A DNA stretch of 19,408 bases from JACQMJ01 sp964373495 (GCA_964373495.1 CAYJUW010000013.1:1-19408); one strand, 5' to 3'; positions 6,056 through 15,449 are shown, counted from the first letter of the stretch. Notes: generated from the sequence alone by a model not told the origin. Program-made: numbers and translations.

Positions 6056-8141
6056 AACCATCTTCGGTAATAAGGAGTTCTTCGGGATGGTTGACTTCTC
6101 CCTCCAGGATCTCCGGGGGGAGTTCCCGCAAAAACCGCGAGGGCATGTTGACCTGGCGTTCGCCAAAGAGGGTTCTCTGGAGCGCCCAGGTGAGGCAGAG
6201 GCGCACTTTGGCCCGAGTCATGCCCACGTAGCATAACCGCCGCTCCTCTTCGAGCTCGGCCCGGCCGTTCGAAATGGATTTAGCGTGCGGCAGGAGCCCC
6301 TCTTCCAATCCGGTGATGAAGACCGCGGAGAACTCAAGCCCCTTGGCGCTATGCAGGGTCATGAGCTTGACCGTATCGTCCTCGGCCTTGAGCTCGTCCT
6401 GGTCCGAGGCCAGGGCCATTTCCTCAAGGAGCGTTTGTATGGCCTGGCTGATGGCCAGCGCGTCGTACTTCCGTGCCACGCTCACCAGTTCCTCGATGTT
6501 CTCGATACGCGCCTCGCCGTCGGCCGAAATCTCGGCCAAATACTCGCGGTAGCCAATGGTTTTTATCAGGAAGCGCAGGAACTCGGCCAGCGTTTTTTCG
6601 GCCAGGCCTTCTCGGAGTTTGGCCACCGTGGCCTCGAAGCGCCGGACGCGTTCCGCTTCGCGCGGGGTTAACCCCGTTAGACGCAGGTCGCGCGCCGTCG
6701 CGACCGCCGCCCCGTTACTGCCGGCAGCAACGGGGCGGGCGTCTAACGGGGCCGACAGGTAGGCCAAAAACGTTTTTGGGCCGATGCCGCGCGCCGGCAC
6801 GTTGATAATGCGCTTCAGAGCCAGGAGGTCATCGGGATTTTGGAGGTAGCGGAGGTAGGCGACGAGGTCCTTGATCTCGCGGCGCTCAAAGAAGCGGACG
6901 GCCCCGACGATGGCATACGGGATGTCATGCTCAATCATGGCTTCCTCCAGAGCCCGGGATTGGGCATTGGTGCGGTAGAGCACGGCGCAATCGCGCCAGG
7001 CCAGGCCGTTGGGCCGGTAGAGCGAAGCGATTTCCTCGGCAATGAACTCGGCCTCGGCGCGTTCGTCTTCATGGGCGCGGATGGCCGGGCGCTCCCCGCT
7101 GGGGTTTGTCGTCCACAGGTTCTTGGGTTTCTGGTCCTTGTTTTTGGCAATGAGGCCGTTGGCCGCTGCCAGGATTTCCGGGGTGGAGCGATAGTTCTCC
7201 TCCAGGAGAATGACCTTGGCCTCGGGCCAGTCGCGCTCGAAATTCAGGATGTTGCGGTAGTCGGCCCGGCGCCAACCGTAAATCGCCTGGGCTTCGTCGC
7301 CGATCACAAAGAGGTTGCGATGTTTCTCGGCCAGGAGCTTGATGAGCTCGTACTGGGACGTATTCGTGTCCTGGTACTCGTCCACGTGGAGGTAGCGGTA
7401 GCGGTCCTGCCAGCGGGCCCGGACCGTGGGCTGGTCGGAGAGGAGCCGCGCGGCATGGAAGATGAGGTCGTCGAAATCAAGGGCATTGGCAAAGGCCAGG
7501 CGCTTTTGGTAGGCCTCGTAGATTTTGGCCATGGTCCGGCCAAAGGGATCGGCCGCCTCCCGGCCTTCGTATTCATTCCAGGCGATGAGGTCGTTCTTGA
7601 GGTTCGATATAACGGCCGCGGCCACGGGCGGGGCAATGCGCTCCGAGTTCACGCCGAGCTCCTTCATCACCTCTTTCAGGAGAGCCATGCGGTCGCCCTC
7701 GTCGTAGATGGTGAAGTTGGGCCGGTAGCCGATCTCGCTCGCCTCGCGGCGGAGGAGGAAGGCGGCAAAGCTATGGAAGGTGCCGATGAACCCCGTTAGA
7801 GGCGAGCCCCGGCGTACCGCCGGGGCTGCCGCGCCTTTGGCGCGGGCCTCTAACGGGGTGAAGGGCGAGGTACTAGGTGCTAGGTGCGAGGTGTTAGCAA
7901 GGAGTGCGGCGACCCGGTGGCGCATTTCCTCGGCGGCCTTGTTGGTGAAGGTCACGGCCAGGATCGAGCCGGGGTCAATACCGTTTGAAATGAGGTAGGC
8001 GATGCGGTGGGTCAGGGCCCGGGTTTTGCCCGACCCCGGGCCGGAGATCACCAAAACCGGCCCGTCGGTAGAAATCACGGCCTGGCGCTGGCGGTCGTTC
8101 AGCCCTTCGAGAATGGATTGGGGATTTGCCGGCGGCATCAT
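6054..8141 (-). CDS. uvrD: UvrD/PcrA-type superfamily 1 DNA helicase
   Basis: An ATP-driven 3'-5' DNA helicase of the UvrD/PcrA/Rep group, for excision repair and clearing replication forks. With the ATG at 8141 it has 695 residues. The motifs are in order: Walker A GPGSGKT (34-40), AVTFTNKAAEEM (Ia), IGTFHSF (Ic), DEYQD (254-258), GDEAQAIYGWR (281-291), LEENYRSTPEIL (IV), TLHSAKGLEF (V) and YVGMTRAK (VI). Motif III differs from the common GDDDQSIYGWRG by having EAQA and WRRAD. Two segments are absent from normal family members: about 82-117 between motifs Ia and Ic, and about 463-490. Both are encoded by palindromic modules, the first with an added 7-bp repeat tract. The open frame extends to a TTG at 8189, but those codons lie at or in repeat DNA, so ATG 8141 (or 8138) is preferred. 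Confidence 0.92.
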   Translation of the reverse strand: MMPPANPQSILEGLNDRQRQAVISTDGPVLVISGPGSGKTRALTHRIAYLISNGIDPGSILAVTFTNKAAEEMRHRVAALLANTSHLAPSTSPFTPLEARAKGAAAPAVRRGSPLTGFIGTFHSFAAFLLRREASEIGYRPNFTIYDEGDRMALLKEVMKELGVNSERIAPPVAAAVISNLKNDLIAWNEYEGREAADPFGRTMAKIYEAYQKRLAFANALDFDDLIFHAARLLSDQPTVRARWQDRYRYLHVDEYQDTNTSQYELIKLLAEKHRNLFVIGDEAQAIYGWRRADYRNILNFERDWPEAKVILLEENYRSTPEILAAANGLIAKNKDQKPKNLWTTNPSGERPAIRAHEDERAEAEFIAEEIASLYRPNGLAWRDCAVLYRTNAQSRALEEAMIEHDIPYAIVGAVRFFERREIKDLVAYLRYLQNPDDLLALKRIINVPARGIGPKTFLAYLSAPLDARPVAAGSNGAAVATARDLRLTGLTPREAERVRRFEATVAKLREGLAEKTLAEFLRFLIKTIGYREYLAEISADGEARIENIEELVSVARKYDALAISQAIQTLLEEMALASDQDELKAEDDTVKLMTLHSAKGLEFSAVFITGLEEGLLPHAKSISNGRAELEEERRLCYVGMTRAKVRLCLTWALQRTLFGERQVNMPSRFLRELPPEILEGEVNHPEELLITEDG
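6672..6751. repeat. Palindromic module 1, inserted in frame in uvrD
   Basis: Outer arms of 13 bp, CCCCGTTAGACGC and its exact reverse complement, enclose two further hairpins: GGTCGCG/CGCGACC (6686-6705) and CGCCCCGTT/AACGGGGCG (6708-6737). The overall form is a cruciform or cloverleaf. It encodes uvrD residues about 463-490 without breaking the frame. Confidence 0.85.
7791..7858. repeat. Palindromic module 2, inserted in frame in uvrD
   Basis: Outer arms CCCCGTTAGAGGC and its exact reverse complement differ from module 1 only at the eleventh base. Inside are two perfect hairpins: AGCCCCGGCG with a 3-nt loop (7805-7827) and CCGCGCC with a TTT loop (7829-7845). Outer arms and architecture match module 1 while the inner sequence differs. 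On the minus strand both are read in the same frame, entering as PL(E/D)AR and leaving as LTG or the reverse order. Confidence 0.85.
7865..7899. repeat. In-frame 7-bp repeat tract in uvrD
   Basis: Five consecutive 7-bp units on the plus strand: GCGAGGT, ACTAGGT, GCTAGGT, GCGAGGT, GTTAGCA. It adjoins palindromic module 2 and encodes the LANTSHLAPSTS part of the extra UvrD segment. Units whose TAG would fall in the reading frame carry TCG in the coding strand instead. Confidence 0.75.
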
Positions 8142-8183
8142 TTGGTCTGGTCCAGAAATAGTTTTCAAGCGTTTTGAATTATG

Positions 8184-8260
8184 AGTCAAGAATCATGAAT
8201 CAAGGACAAGGAAGGCGCCGCCGTTGCCATGATTCATGATCCAAGCCCCATGATCCCCAA
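8184..8260. repeat. Inverted 7-bp repeat tract between uvrD and the M23 peptidase gene
   Basis: The left part reads GAATCAT, GAATCAA, GGACAAG. The right part reads CATGATT, CATGATC, CAAGCCC, CATGATC. The two halves are partly complementary around a GC-rich centre and can form a long imperfect hairpin. It lies at the 5' ends of two divergent genes, unlike most tracts here. Confidence 0.65.
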
Positions 8261-8261
8261 T

Positions 8262-8276
8262 GGATACCAGGTATCC
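8262..8276. promoter_or_regulatory. 15-bp perfect interrupted palindrome, possible operator
   Basis: GGATACC and GGTATCC are separated by one base. It lies in the divergent intergenic region, about 80 bp upstream of the -35 proposed for the M23 gene. A protein-binding site is possible from symmetry alone; no regulator is known. Confidence 0.35.
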
Positions 8277-8355
8277 TAACAGAGGGCCTCTCATCTGCGC
8301 AAAAAATCAAACCAATGAGCTCGGAAGGATATCCGGGGATTGTGCACACTGGTCA

Positions 8356-8384
8356 TTGCCGCGCGGCCGTCCGGGGGGTATAGT
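8356..8384 (+). promoter_or_regulatory. Predicted sigma-70-type promoter of the LysM/M23 gene
   Basis: TTGCCG (8356-8361), a 17-bp spacer and TATAGT (8379-8384) point rightward to the only plus-strand gene. Expected +1 is near 8391. That lies downstream of the first in-frame ATG (8340), so it argues for a later start codon. Confidence 0.55.
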
Positions 8385-8582
8385 GGTGGGGCAGGCCAGC
8401 CGGATTTATGGAAAAGTCGCATCAAATCATTATGTTCTTGGCCGCTTGGGCTGATTAGCGCCAAGAAACCCTGCGCCATTCGTACGACACATTCCCCCGC
8501 TCCTTGGTGCGCCAATCGGGCCGAGAGCGGGCAACAGCAAACGCATACGCCGCGAAGAAGGCTTCTTCCTCAAAAGAAGCTT

Positions 8583-9638
8583 TTGGCTTTTAGATGCCCC
8601 CGCGCCGTTTTTTTGATAATTTTCGCCGGGGTAGCCCTGGCCGTCCTGGCCCCGCGTTCATCCCAGGCCGGGGTGCTCTCGGCCATTGCCCGGCTCTTCC
8701 GCTCCTCGCTCATCGAGATTGAGGAGACCCTCCCGGCCGCCGTGTTCATCCAGAGTTACGCCTCCGAGCCGTCCGCGCTCGATGCCGGTACCCGGCCGCC
8801 GGGCTCATCGGCCGAGGGCGCGCCGGATAGCCCGCTCATCGTTGTAGAGGACCACGCCTTGTCCGCCCCCCTAAACCCCCTCGGTATGCTCGGCTCTCAG
8901 GAGCCCTCAACGGGCGGCGGCCAGATTTTCATCTACACCATCCGGCCGGGGGATACGCTTGGCGCGATTGCCGATTCCTTCGGCGTGACCGTCAACACCA
9001 TCCTCTGGGCCAACGGTATTTCAAACCCCCGCGCCCTGAACGCCGGGGACCAGATTATTATCCTGCCGGTGAGCGGGGTGCGGCATGAGGTCGCCAAGGG
9101 CGATACGCTGGAGAGCATCGCCAAGAAGTACCGAGCGAGCATTGCCGACATCATCGCCTTCAACGGCCTGAGCCCGGATGAGGCCCTGGCCGTCGGCACG
9201 GTCCTGATCGTCCCCGACGGCGAACTGCCCGCCTCCAGCCCCATTACCGCCGGCGCGGCGCGGGGGAGCGCGTTCATTAACCTCCCGGCCCTCGAGGGCT
9301 ACTACCTGCGGCCGATCATTGGCGGCCGGCGATCGCGCGGCCTCCATGGCTACAATGGGGTTGATCTGGCCAATGCCTGCGGCGGGCCGGTGCTGGCCTC
9401 GGCCGACGGCACCGTGCTCATCGCCCGTTCCAGCGGCTGGAACGGCGGCTACGGACGCTACGCCGTCATCTCCCACGCCAATGGCACCCAGACCCTCTAC
9501 GGCCACCTCAAGGATCTCATTGTCTCCGCCGGCGAGGCCGTGCGCCAAGGCGCGGCCATCGGCAGCATCGGCTCCACCGGGAACTCCACCGGGTGCCACG
9601 TGCATTTTGAAGTTCGCGGGGCCCGCAACCCCTTCTAG
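8583..9638 (+). CDS. Secreted LysM-repeat peptidoglycan hydrolase, M23 (LytM) metallopeptidase
   Basis: With the TTG at 8583 this is a 351-aa exported protein. A signal segment (about 8-28, ending SSQA) is followed by a low-complexity linker and two LysM domains (about 117-162, YTIRPGDTLGAIADSFGV; 167-212, HEVAKGDTLESIAKKY). The C-terminal M23 domain (about 235-351) keeps the zinc and catalytic set: H255 and D261 (HGYNGVDLA), H308 (YGHL) and H339/H341 (HVH). It is predicted to bind peptidoglycan through LysM and cut peptide cross-links during growth or division. The frame is open back to an ATG at 8340, but that lies upstream of the promoter and the extra residues look non-coding. The TTG is chosen because it gives a compact signal peptide behind a weak AAAAGAAG; the exact start is uncertain. 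It is the only rightward gene, with a hairpin terminator 26 bp after its stop. Confidence 0.88.
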   Translation: MAFRCPRAVFLIIFAGVALAVLAPRSSQAGVLSAIARLFRSSLIEIEETLPAAVFIQSYASEPSALDAGTRPPGSSAEGAPDSPLIVVEDHALSAPLNPLGMLGSQEPSTGGGQIFIYTIRPGDTLGAIADSFGVTVNTILWANGISNPRALNAGDQIIILPVSGVRHEVAKGDTLESIAKKYRASIADIIAFNGLSPDEALAVGTVLIVPDGELPASSPITAGAARGSAFINLPALEGYYLRPIIGGRRSRGLHGYNGVDLANACGGPVLASADGTVLIARSSGWNGGYGRYAVISHANGTQTLYGHLKDLIVSAGEAVRQGAAIGSIGSTGNSTGCHVHFEVRGARNPF

Positions 9639-9725
9639 GTGTTAGTTAGGTGCGAGGTGCAAGAAACGGGTGGGACAGCCACCCGTTTTGTTCGTTCCTG
9701 ACGCCTAACACCCTGCACCTTACAC
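9634..9725. repeat. 7-bp repeat arms around the convergent terminator
   Basis: Units of the AGGTGTTA/GGTGCGA type on the left (9634-9660) and, read on the minus strand, GGTGTAA, GGTGCAG, GGTGTTA, GGCGTCA on the right (about 9698-9725) flank the terminator as inverted arms. They include the stop codons of both convergent genes, TAG of the M23 gene and TAA of comM. Confidence 0.65.
9664..9688 (+). terminator. Intrinsic terminator, possibly bidirectional, between the M23 gene and comM
   Basis: A perfect 10-bp stem (AAACGGGTGG) with a GACAG loop is followed by TGTTCGTT. In the other direction the stem is followed by TCTTGC, a poorer U-tract, so it best serves the plus-strand M23 gene. Confidence 0.75.
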
Positions 9726-11246
9726 CTCCGTGCGCGGTCGGTACTGCAGCGCCTCCAGCATGTGCTCCGGCCGGATCGCCTCTCCCCCGGCCAGGTCGGC
9801 AATGGTGCGGCTGACCTTGATTGTACGGTAGTAGGAGCGCACGGACATGCCGAAGCGCTCGTAGGCCCGGCGGAGGATCTCGCGCACGCTGTCCTCCAGG
9901 CGGCAGTAGCGCTTCAGGTGCGGGAGGGCCATGGCGCTGTTGGTGGCGATGGCCTCGCTCCGGAAGCGTTCGCGCTGGATCCGCCGGCTGGCCACGACCC
10001 GTTCGCGCACGGCCTCCGCGGCGCGGCCCGCATCCTCGCCGCCCTCGAGCTTCTCGGCGCCCACATTGGGGACCTCGATCGAAAGATCAATCCGATCCAG
10101 GAGCGGTCCGGAGATTCGCCGCCGGTAGCGCGAAATGGCCCCCGGGGTGCAGACGCAGGGGCTGGCCGGGTTGGAAAGGTTGCCGCAGGGGCAGGGGTTC
10201 ATGGCGGCCACAAGCATGAAGTCGGCCGGAAATGTAATCGCGCCCGAGGCCCGGGCCACGGCGACGCGCCGGTCCTCGAGGGGCTGGCGCAGGGCTTCCA
10301 GGACATGGGGCGGGAATTCCGGGAACTCGTCGAGGAAGAGGACGCCGCGGTGAGCCAGGGTAATCTCGCCGGGGCGGATGGGCGACCCGCCGCCGGTGAT
10401 GGCCACGGCTGATGCGGTGTGGTGGGGGCTGCGGAAGGGGCGGGCGCGGATGATGGCGCGGGATGGATCGAGCGCGCCCGAAATGCTGTATATTTTGGTC
10501 ACCTCGATCATCTCTTCTTGGTCCAGCGGCGGGAGGATGGCGGTGATGGCTCGCGCCAGGAGCGTCTTCCCGGTTCCCGGCGGGCCCTGCATGAGGAGGT
10601 TATGGGCCCCGGCCGCGGCAATTTCGAGGCAGCGCTTGGCCTGCTCTTGGCCGCGGATGAGCGAGAAATCAGCGGCCGCTCCGGCATCGGGCGCCGGGGC
10701 GGGCGCGCCGCCCGCGAGGGCTAAAAGTTCCCGCTTGCCTTCAAGGTCATCGAGCAGGGACTGGAGGTTCGGCGCTTCCTTGATGGTGAGCCCTTGGACG
10801 AGCGTTGCCTCCGCGCCGTTCCCGGCGGGCACGTAGAGGGTCTTGAATCCGGCCAGGCGGCCGTCGATGGCCATAGCCAGGACGCCGCGCACCGGCTTCA
10901 GACCCCCGTCGAGGCCGAGTTCGCCGACAAAGAGCTTCCCCTCCGGGTCAAAACGCGCCTGGCCCGAAGCCAGAAGGAAGCCCAAGGCGATGGGCAGATC
11001 AAAGGCCGGCCCCTCTTTTTTGATGTCGGCCGGCGCCAGGTTCACGATGAGGCGTTCGGACTTTTTATGGGGCGGTCGGGCGCCGACGTTCCGGATGGCT
11101 ACGCCAATGCGCTCGCGCGACTCCTGCACCTCTTTGTCGGCCAGGCCGACAATGGAAAAAATGTGGAGGCCGGGCGAAAGGTCCACCTCCACGGAAATGA
11201 TCGTCGCGTCCAGGCCTATGACCTGGGCAGAGTAGAGGGTAACCAT
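9720..11246 (-). CDS. comM: ComM/YifB family Mg-chelatase-like AAA+ ATPase
   Basis: ComM is a hexameric AAA+ motor that drives branch migration during integration of transforming DNA. From the ATG at 11246 the protein has 508 residues, the usual length. It opens with MVTLYSAQVIGLDATIISVEVDL and SIVGLADKEVQESRERI, the typical N-terminal Lon-protease-like domain. It then has Walker A GPPGTGKT (221-228), Walker B LFLDE (303-307), a cysteine cluster of the form MNPCPCG...CVC (351-366) and the ISGPLLDRIDLSIEVP sensor region. The C-terminal YYRTIKVSRTIADL block is typical of Mg-chelatase domains. The frame is open to 11318, but those 24 residues come from a 7-bp repeat tract. It follows the DksA-like gene after a hairpin. 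With a secretion-type cluster in the same window it fits DNA uptake; that link is inference. Confidence 0.93.
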   Translation of the reverse strand: MVTLYSAQVIGLDATIISVEVDLSPGLHIFSIVGLADKEVQESRERIGVAIRNVGARPPHKKSERLIVNLAPADIKKEGPAFDLPIALGFLLASGQARFDPEGKLFVGELGLDGGLKPVRGVLAMAIDGRLAGFKTLYVPAGNGAEATLVQGLTIKEAPNLQSLLDDLEGKRELLALAGGAPAPAPDAGAAADFSLIRGQEQAKRCLEIAAAGAHNLLMQGPPGTGKTLLARAITAILPPLDQEEMIEVTKIYSISGALDPSRAIIRARPFRSPHHTASAVAITGGGSPIRPGEITLAHRGVLFLDEFPEFPPHVLEALRQPLEDRRVAVARASGAITFPADFMLVAAMNPCPCGNLSNPASPCVCTPGAISRYRRRISGPLLDRIDLSIEVPNVGAEKLEGGEDAGRAAEAVRERVVASRRIQRERFRSEAIATNSAMALPHLKRYCRLEDSVREILRRAYERFGMSVRSYYRTIKVSRTIADLAGGEAIRPEHMLEALQYRPRTEV

Positions 11247-11254
11247 AGATGATT

Positions 11255-11387
11255 GAAATCCGAAATCAGAAATCCTAAATCCTAAGCAAATCCCAATGAT
11301 CAAAATTAGAAATTCCAAACGCGTTTGGAATTTTTGACATTTGAATTTCGAATTTGTTTAGGATTTCGAATTTCGTGCTTCGGATTT
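11255..11387. repeat. Intergenic inverted repeat of 7-bp units between the dksA-like gene and comM
   Basis: The left arm (11255-11289) reads GAAATCC, GAAATCA, GAAATCC, TAAATCC. The right arm (11341-11387) has complementary GGATTTC, GAATTTC and similar units. A perfect 24-bp palindrome sits near the centre. The stop codon of the DksA-like gene is part of the right arm. An upstream ORF extension of comM through this tract is spurious. Confidence 0.7.
11310..11333 (-). terminator. Perfect 24-bp palindrome, probable terminator after the dksA-like gene
   Basis: AAATTCCAAACG is followed at once by its reverse complement, centred on ACGCGT. On the minus strand it is followed by CTAATTTTGATC, a weak U-rich tail; on the plus strand by TTGACAT. 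It could end transcription before comM or serve as a binding site. Confidence 0.45.
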
Positions 11388-11767
11388 TACCCGCGGGGTT
11401 GGTGCGCCACGTCGTAGGCCGCGGCCGGATTGGCCATGAGGCGCTCCTCGGGGATGGCTCGGCCGCAGGACCGGCACTGGCCGAACTCACCTCGCTCGAT
11501 CCGCTTGAGCGCGGCCTCCACCTCGGCCAGGCGTAGCTCGAGAGTGTGTTCCTGGGCGATCTCGGTTTCGTACTCCTCCCGTAAGTCGGCCTGCTCGTCC
11601 TGGGCGGCGTGGGACATGGACGCCAGCTCCGGCGTTCGCGGGAAGCGCGTATCCCAGTCGCCGCGCGTCTGGGGGTCGGGCGCGGCAAAGGACGCGAGCT
11701 CGGCCACGAGGCGCGTTCGCTCCTCCGCGAGGGACTGTTTCAGTTGTTCGAGCTTGGCCGGTTTCAT
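11387..11767 (-). CDS. DksA/TraR-like zinc-finger protein with a reduced zinc site
   Basis: From the ATG at 11767 this is a 126-aa protein with a helical coiled-coil first half (LEQLKQSLAEERTRLVAEL and LRLAEVEAALKRIERGEFG) and a short C-terminal finger. That is the plan of DksA/TraR proteins, which enter the RNA polymerase secondary channel. The finger holds one Cys pair (C98 and C101 in CRSCG) and the typical IPEERLMANPAA, but the second Cys pair is replaced by AYDVAHQ, leaving at most a histidine. Zinc binding may thus be weak. The frame is open to 11806, but a promoter (11777-11806) lies there and implies an almost leaderless start at 11767. The stop codon merges with the 7-bp repeat tract leading to comM. 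The acidic tip residues needed for DksA activity cannot be judged with confidence. Confidence 0.82.
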   Translation of the reverse strand: MKPAKLEQLKQSLAEERTRLVAELASFAAPDPQTRGDWDTRFPRTPELASMSHAAQDEQADLREEYETEIAQEHTLELRLAEVEAALKRIERGEFGQCRSCGRAIPEERLMANPAAAYDVAHQPRG

Positions 11768-11776
11768 AACAAACGG

Positions 11777-11806
11777 ATCATAAATCTTTACAAATATTTG
11801 TACCAA
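11777..11806 (-). promoter_or_regulatory. Predicted promoter of the dksA-like gene, overlapped by a 12-bp palindrome
   Basis: On the minus strand: TTGGTA (11801-11806), an 18-bp spacer and TATGAT (11777-11782). Nine bases lie between the -10 and the ATG at 11767, so the transcript would have a 2-3 nt leader. The perfect palindrome ACAAATATTTGT (11790-11801) fills the spacer and could be an operator. Confidence 0.5.
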
Positions 11807-11839
11807 TCAATACAAATGTTGGTAAGAACCTCAGACCCA

Positions 11840-12895
11840 TTAGCGGCCTTGGAACATTCTATCAATGGTGCGCTTGATGGTTTCCTCTGATGCGGCGATG
11901 ACGATGAGGTTCTCTGCCGGGAAGGCGAAGTAGCCGAGGCCGCGGTCCTGATCGGGCTCGAGCTTCCGGAAGCGGTAAGGAATGTTGCGGTAGACCGCAC
12001 CCGAAAAGGCCGGCCTGCCCGCTGTCTTGTCCGCCAAAGCTTTCTTGCCCGCCGAAGCTTGAGCGGCGGAGGGAGCGTCGGCGGAAGCCCCGCCTGTCTG
12101 CCCGTCCGGCAGGCGGGTCGCGGGGGCGGGTTCAGCCAAGGCGGGTGAGGTCGTGGCCGTCTCGCCTCCGTTGGCGGAGGAGGCGGTGATGATCGGTGAA
12201 AGCTCCTCGGCCAGGCGCGGCTCCCAGAGCGCGAGCGCGCCTACGGCTCCGGAGGGATCGCCGGTGGCAAAGAGCATCCCCAGAGCCGGCGCGGATTCGG
12301 TACTGCGGTAGGTGAAAAACTGCGGCGGCTGGGTGAGGGCTAGGAGGAAATCCTCGGGCGGGGTCGCGCCGATGAGGGCGAAGAACTCCCGCGCCGTGAG
12401 CACCTGCCGGATCCCGGCTGCATCAGAAATCCTGACCACGATCCGATGGAACTCGCCGGGTAAGCCGGAATGGCGATTGGCGGCAAGCGCGCCTTGGAGC
12501 TCATGCGCGGCTCGGAGGGAGAGCACCTCTTCGCTTGATTCAAAGAATATGAGGGGCGGGGGTGCTTGCGGCGGGGGCGGCGGGGGTGCGGGCGGCGGGG
12601 GCGGCGGGGGCGGCGGGGGCGGCGAGATGGCCTCGTAGGCCAGGAATCCACCGCCGGCCAGCACGCCGATGATGATGAGCGTGCCCAAGATTTTCAGCGC
12701 TAAGCGCGTTTTTCCCCTGATCCCGGCCGAGAGTTCGGATTGGCGGGCGGCGCCGCGCTCGAAGAGCGAGGGCTTGGCCGCCTTCAAGAATTCGGCGATG
12801 TCCGAGCGCATGGTGCGGACGACCGCGGGCGTCTTTTCATTCTGTTCTGTTTCCCGGCGGGCGGGAGCGCCGGCGGTGGAGTTGTTAGGCGGCAT
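11840..12895 (-). CDS. Single-pass membrane protein with polyproline stalk, function unknown
   Basis: This 351-aa protein has a charged cytoplasmic N-terminus including TPAVVRTMRSDIAEFLK (22-38). That is followed by one membrane helix (about 66-88), a polyproline/alanine stalk (about 92-113) and an extracytoplasmic domain with aromatic-rich strands (LIFFESSEEV; FRIVVRISDA-like; DFLLALTQPPQFFTYRS). A similar layout is familiar among Patescibacterial proteins, but I know no function. Residues about 259-298 are hydrophilic and encoded by hairpin DNA (12030-12117), and look inserted ahead of the final strand set ending in IDRMFQGR. The ATG at 12895 lies 45 bp from the assembly gap, and a diverged copy of its first codons appears across the gap. 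It probably followed pnp directly in the genome. Confidence 0.75.
   Translation of the reverse strand: MPPNNSTAGAPARRETEQNEKTPAVVRTMRSDIAEFLKAAKPSLFERGAARQSELSAGIRGKTRLALKILGTLIIIGVLAGGGFLAYEAISPPPPPPPPPPPAPPPPPPQAPPPLIFFESSEEVLSLRAAHELQGALAANRHSGLPGEFHRIVVRISDAAGIRQVLTAREFFALIGATPPEDFLLALTQPPQFFTYRSTESAPALGMLFATGDPSGAVGALALWEPRLAEELSPIITASSANGGETATTSPALAEPAPATRLPDGQTGGASADAPSAAQASAGKKALADKTAGRPAFSGAVYRNIPYRFRKLEPDQDRGLGYFAFPAENLIVIAASEETIKRTIDRMFQGR
12030..12117. repeat. Two hairpin sequences inserted in the coding region of the proline-rich membrane protein
   Basis: The first hairpin has arms TCCGCC (12030-12035) and GGCGGA (12065-12070) with an inner AAGCTT-type pairing. The second has 8-bp arms CCCGCCTG (12089-12096) and CAGGCGGG (12110-12117). 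They encode the low-complexity segment containing RLPDGQTGG and ASAGKKALADKTAG. Confidence 0.6.
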
Positions 12896-12917
12896 AGTGG
12901 GGGGGTGTTAGATGAGT

Positions 12918-12949
12918 ATATAGGAAGAGCACACTTCTGNNNNNNNNNN
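12918..12949. other. Assembly gap (10 N at 12940-12949) preceded by sequencing-adapter-like sequence
   Basis: The bases just before the Ns read GGAAGAGCACACTTCTG. This matches the Illumina TruSeq adapter core GGAAGAGCACACGTCTG at 16 of 17 positions. The five bases before it also partly match the adapter. It should be treated as artefact, not genome. Confidence 0.85.
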
Positions 12950-13059
12950 CAGATTGCGGCTCTGTCCGCGCGCTTGGGGCGGACGCCCGGGGGCGTATTT
13001 TCATTCTGTTCGGCCGCCCGGCGGCCGCCCCCCCCGGCGCTGGATTGGTTTCCCGGCAT
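12950..13059 (-). pseudogene. Truncated, diverged copy of the 5' end of the proline-rich membrane protein gene
   Basis: Read from an ATG at 13059 this gives MPGNQSSAGGGGRRAAEQNE and then NTPPGVRPKRADRAAI before the gap. It aligns without indels to the start of the 12895 gene (MPPNNSTAGAPARRETEQNE). Over about 97 bp the DNA is roughly three-quarters identical, and the TCTAAC plus C-rich leader before the ATG is also shared. Either it is the same locus read with errors at a contig end, or a tandem paralogue cut by the gap. Because adapter-like sequence adjoins the gap and many differences are transversions, I favour an assembly artefact. Confidence 0.55.
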
Positions 13060-13071
13060 CGGGGCGGCGGG

Positions 13072-15357
<2,286 letters not shown>

Positions 15358-15449
15358 AACCGATGCGCGGTCTTCCCTCCAGACGTTAGCAACGGTGGGT
15401 GCGGTGCTAGGAGCCCGGAGGCAAGGCCGGGTTAAATGCCGGCGAGCTT

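Noticed and set aside
6840..7799. Plus-strand ORF of 319 codons
   Set aside because: It is antisense to uvrD over conserved helicase motifs; high GC makes long shadow frames common here.
8408..8458. 16-codon ORF starting ATGGAAAAGTCG in the M23 leader
   Set aside because: It has no Shine-Dalgarno site and no overlap with the downstream start; too short to support.
8340..8582. Longer N-terminus of the M23 peptidase from ATG 8340
   Set aside because: That ATG lies upstream of a good promoter, and the added residues lack any recognisable feature before the signal peptide.
11247..11318. 24-residue N-terminal extension of ComM (MEFLILIIGI...)
   Set aside because: It is encoded by the intergenic 7-bp repeat; ComM proteins begin at the MVTLYSAQVIG equivalent.
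12784..13059. ORF of 91 codons running through the N gap
   Set aside because: It crosses undefined bases and joins the diverged 5' copy to shadow sequence; not a gene.
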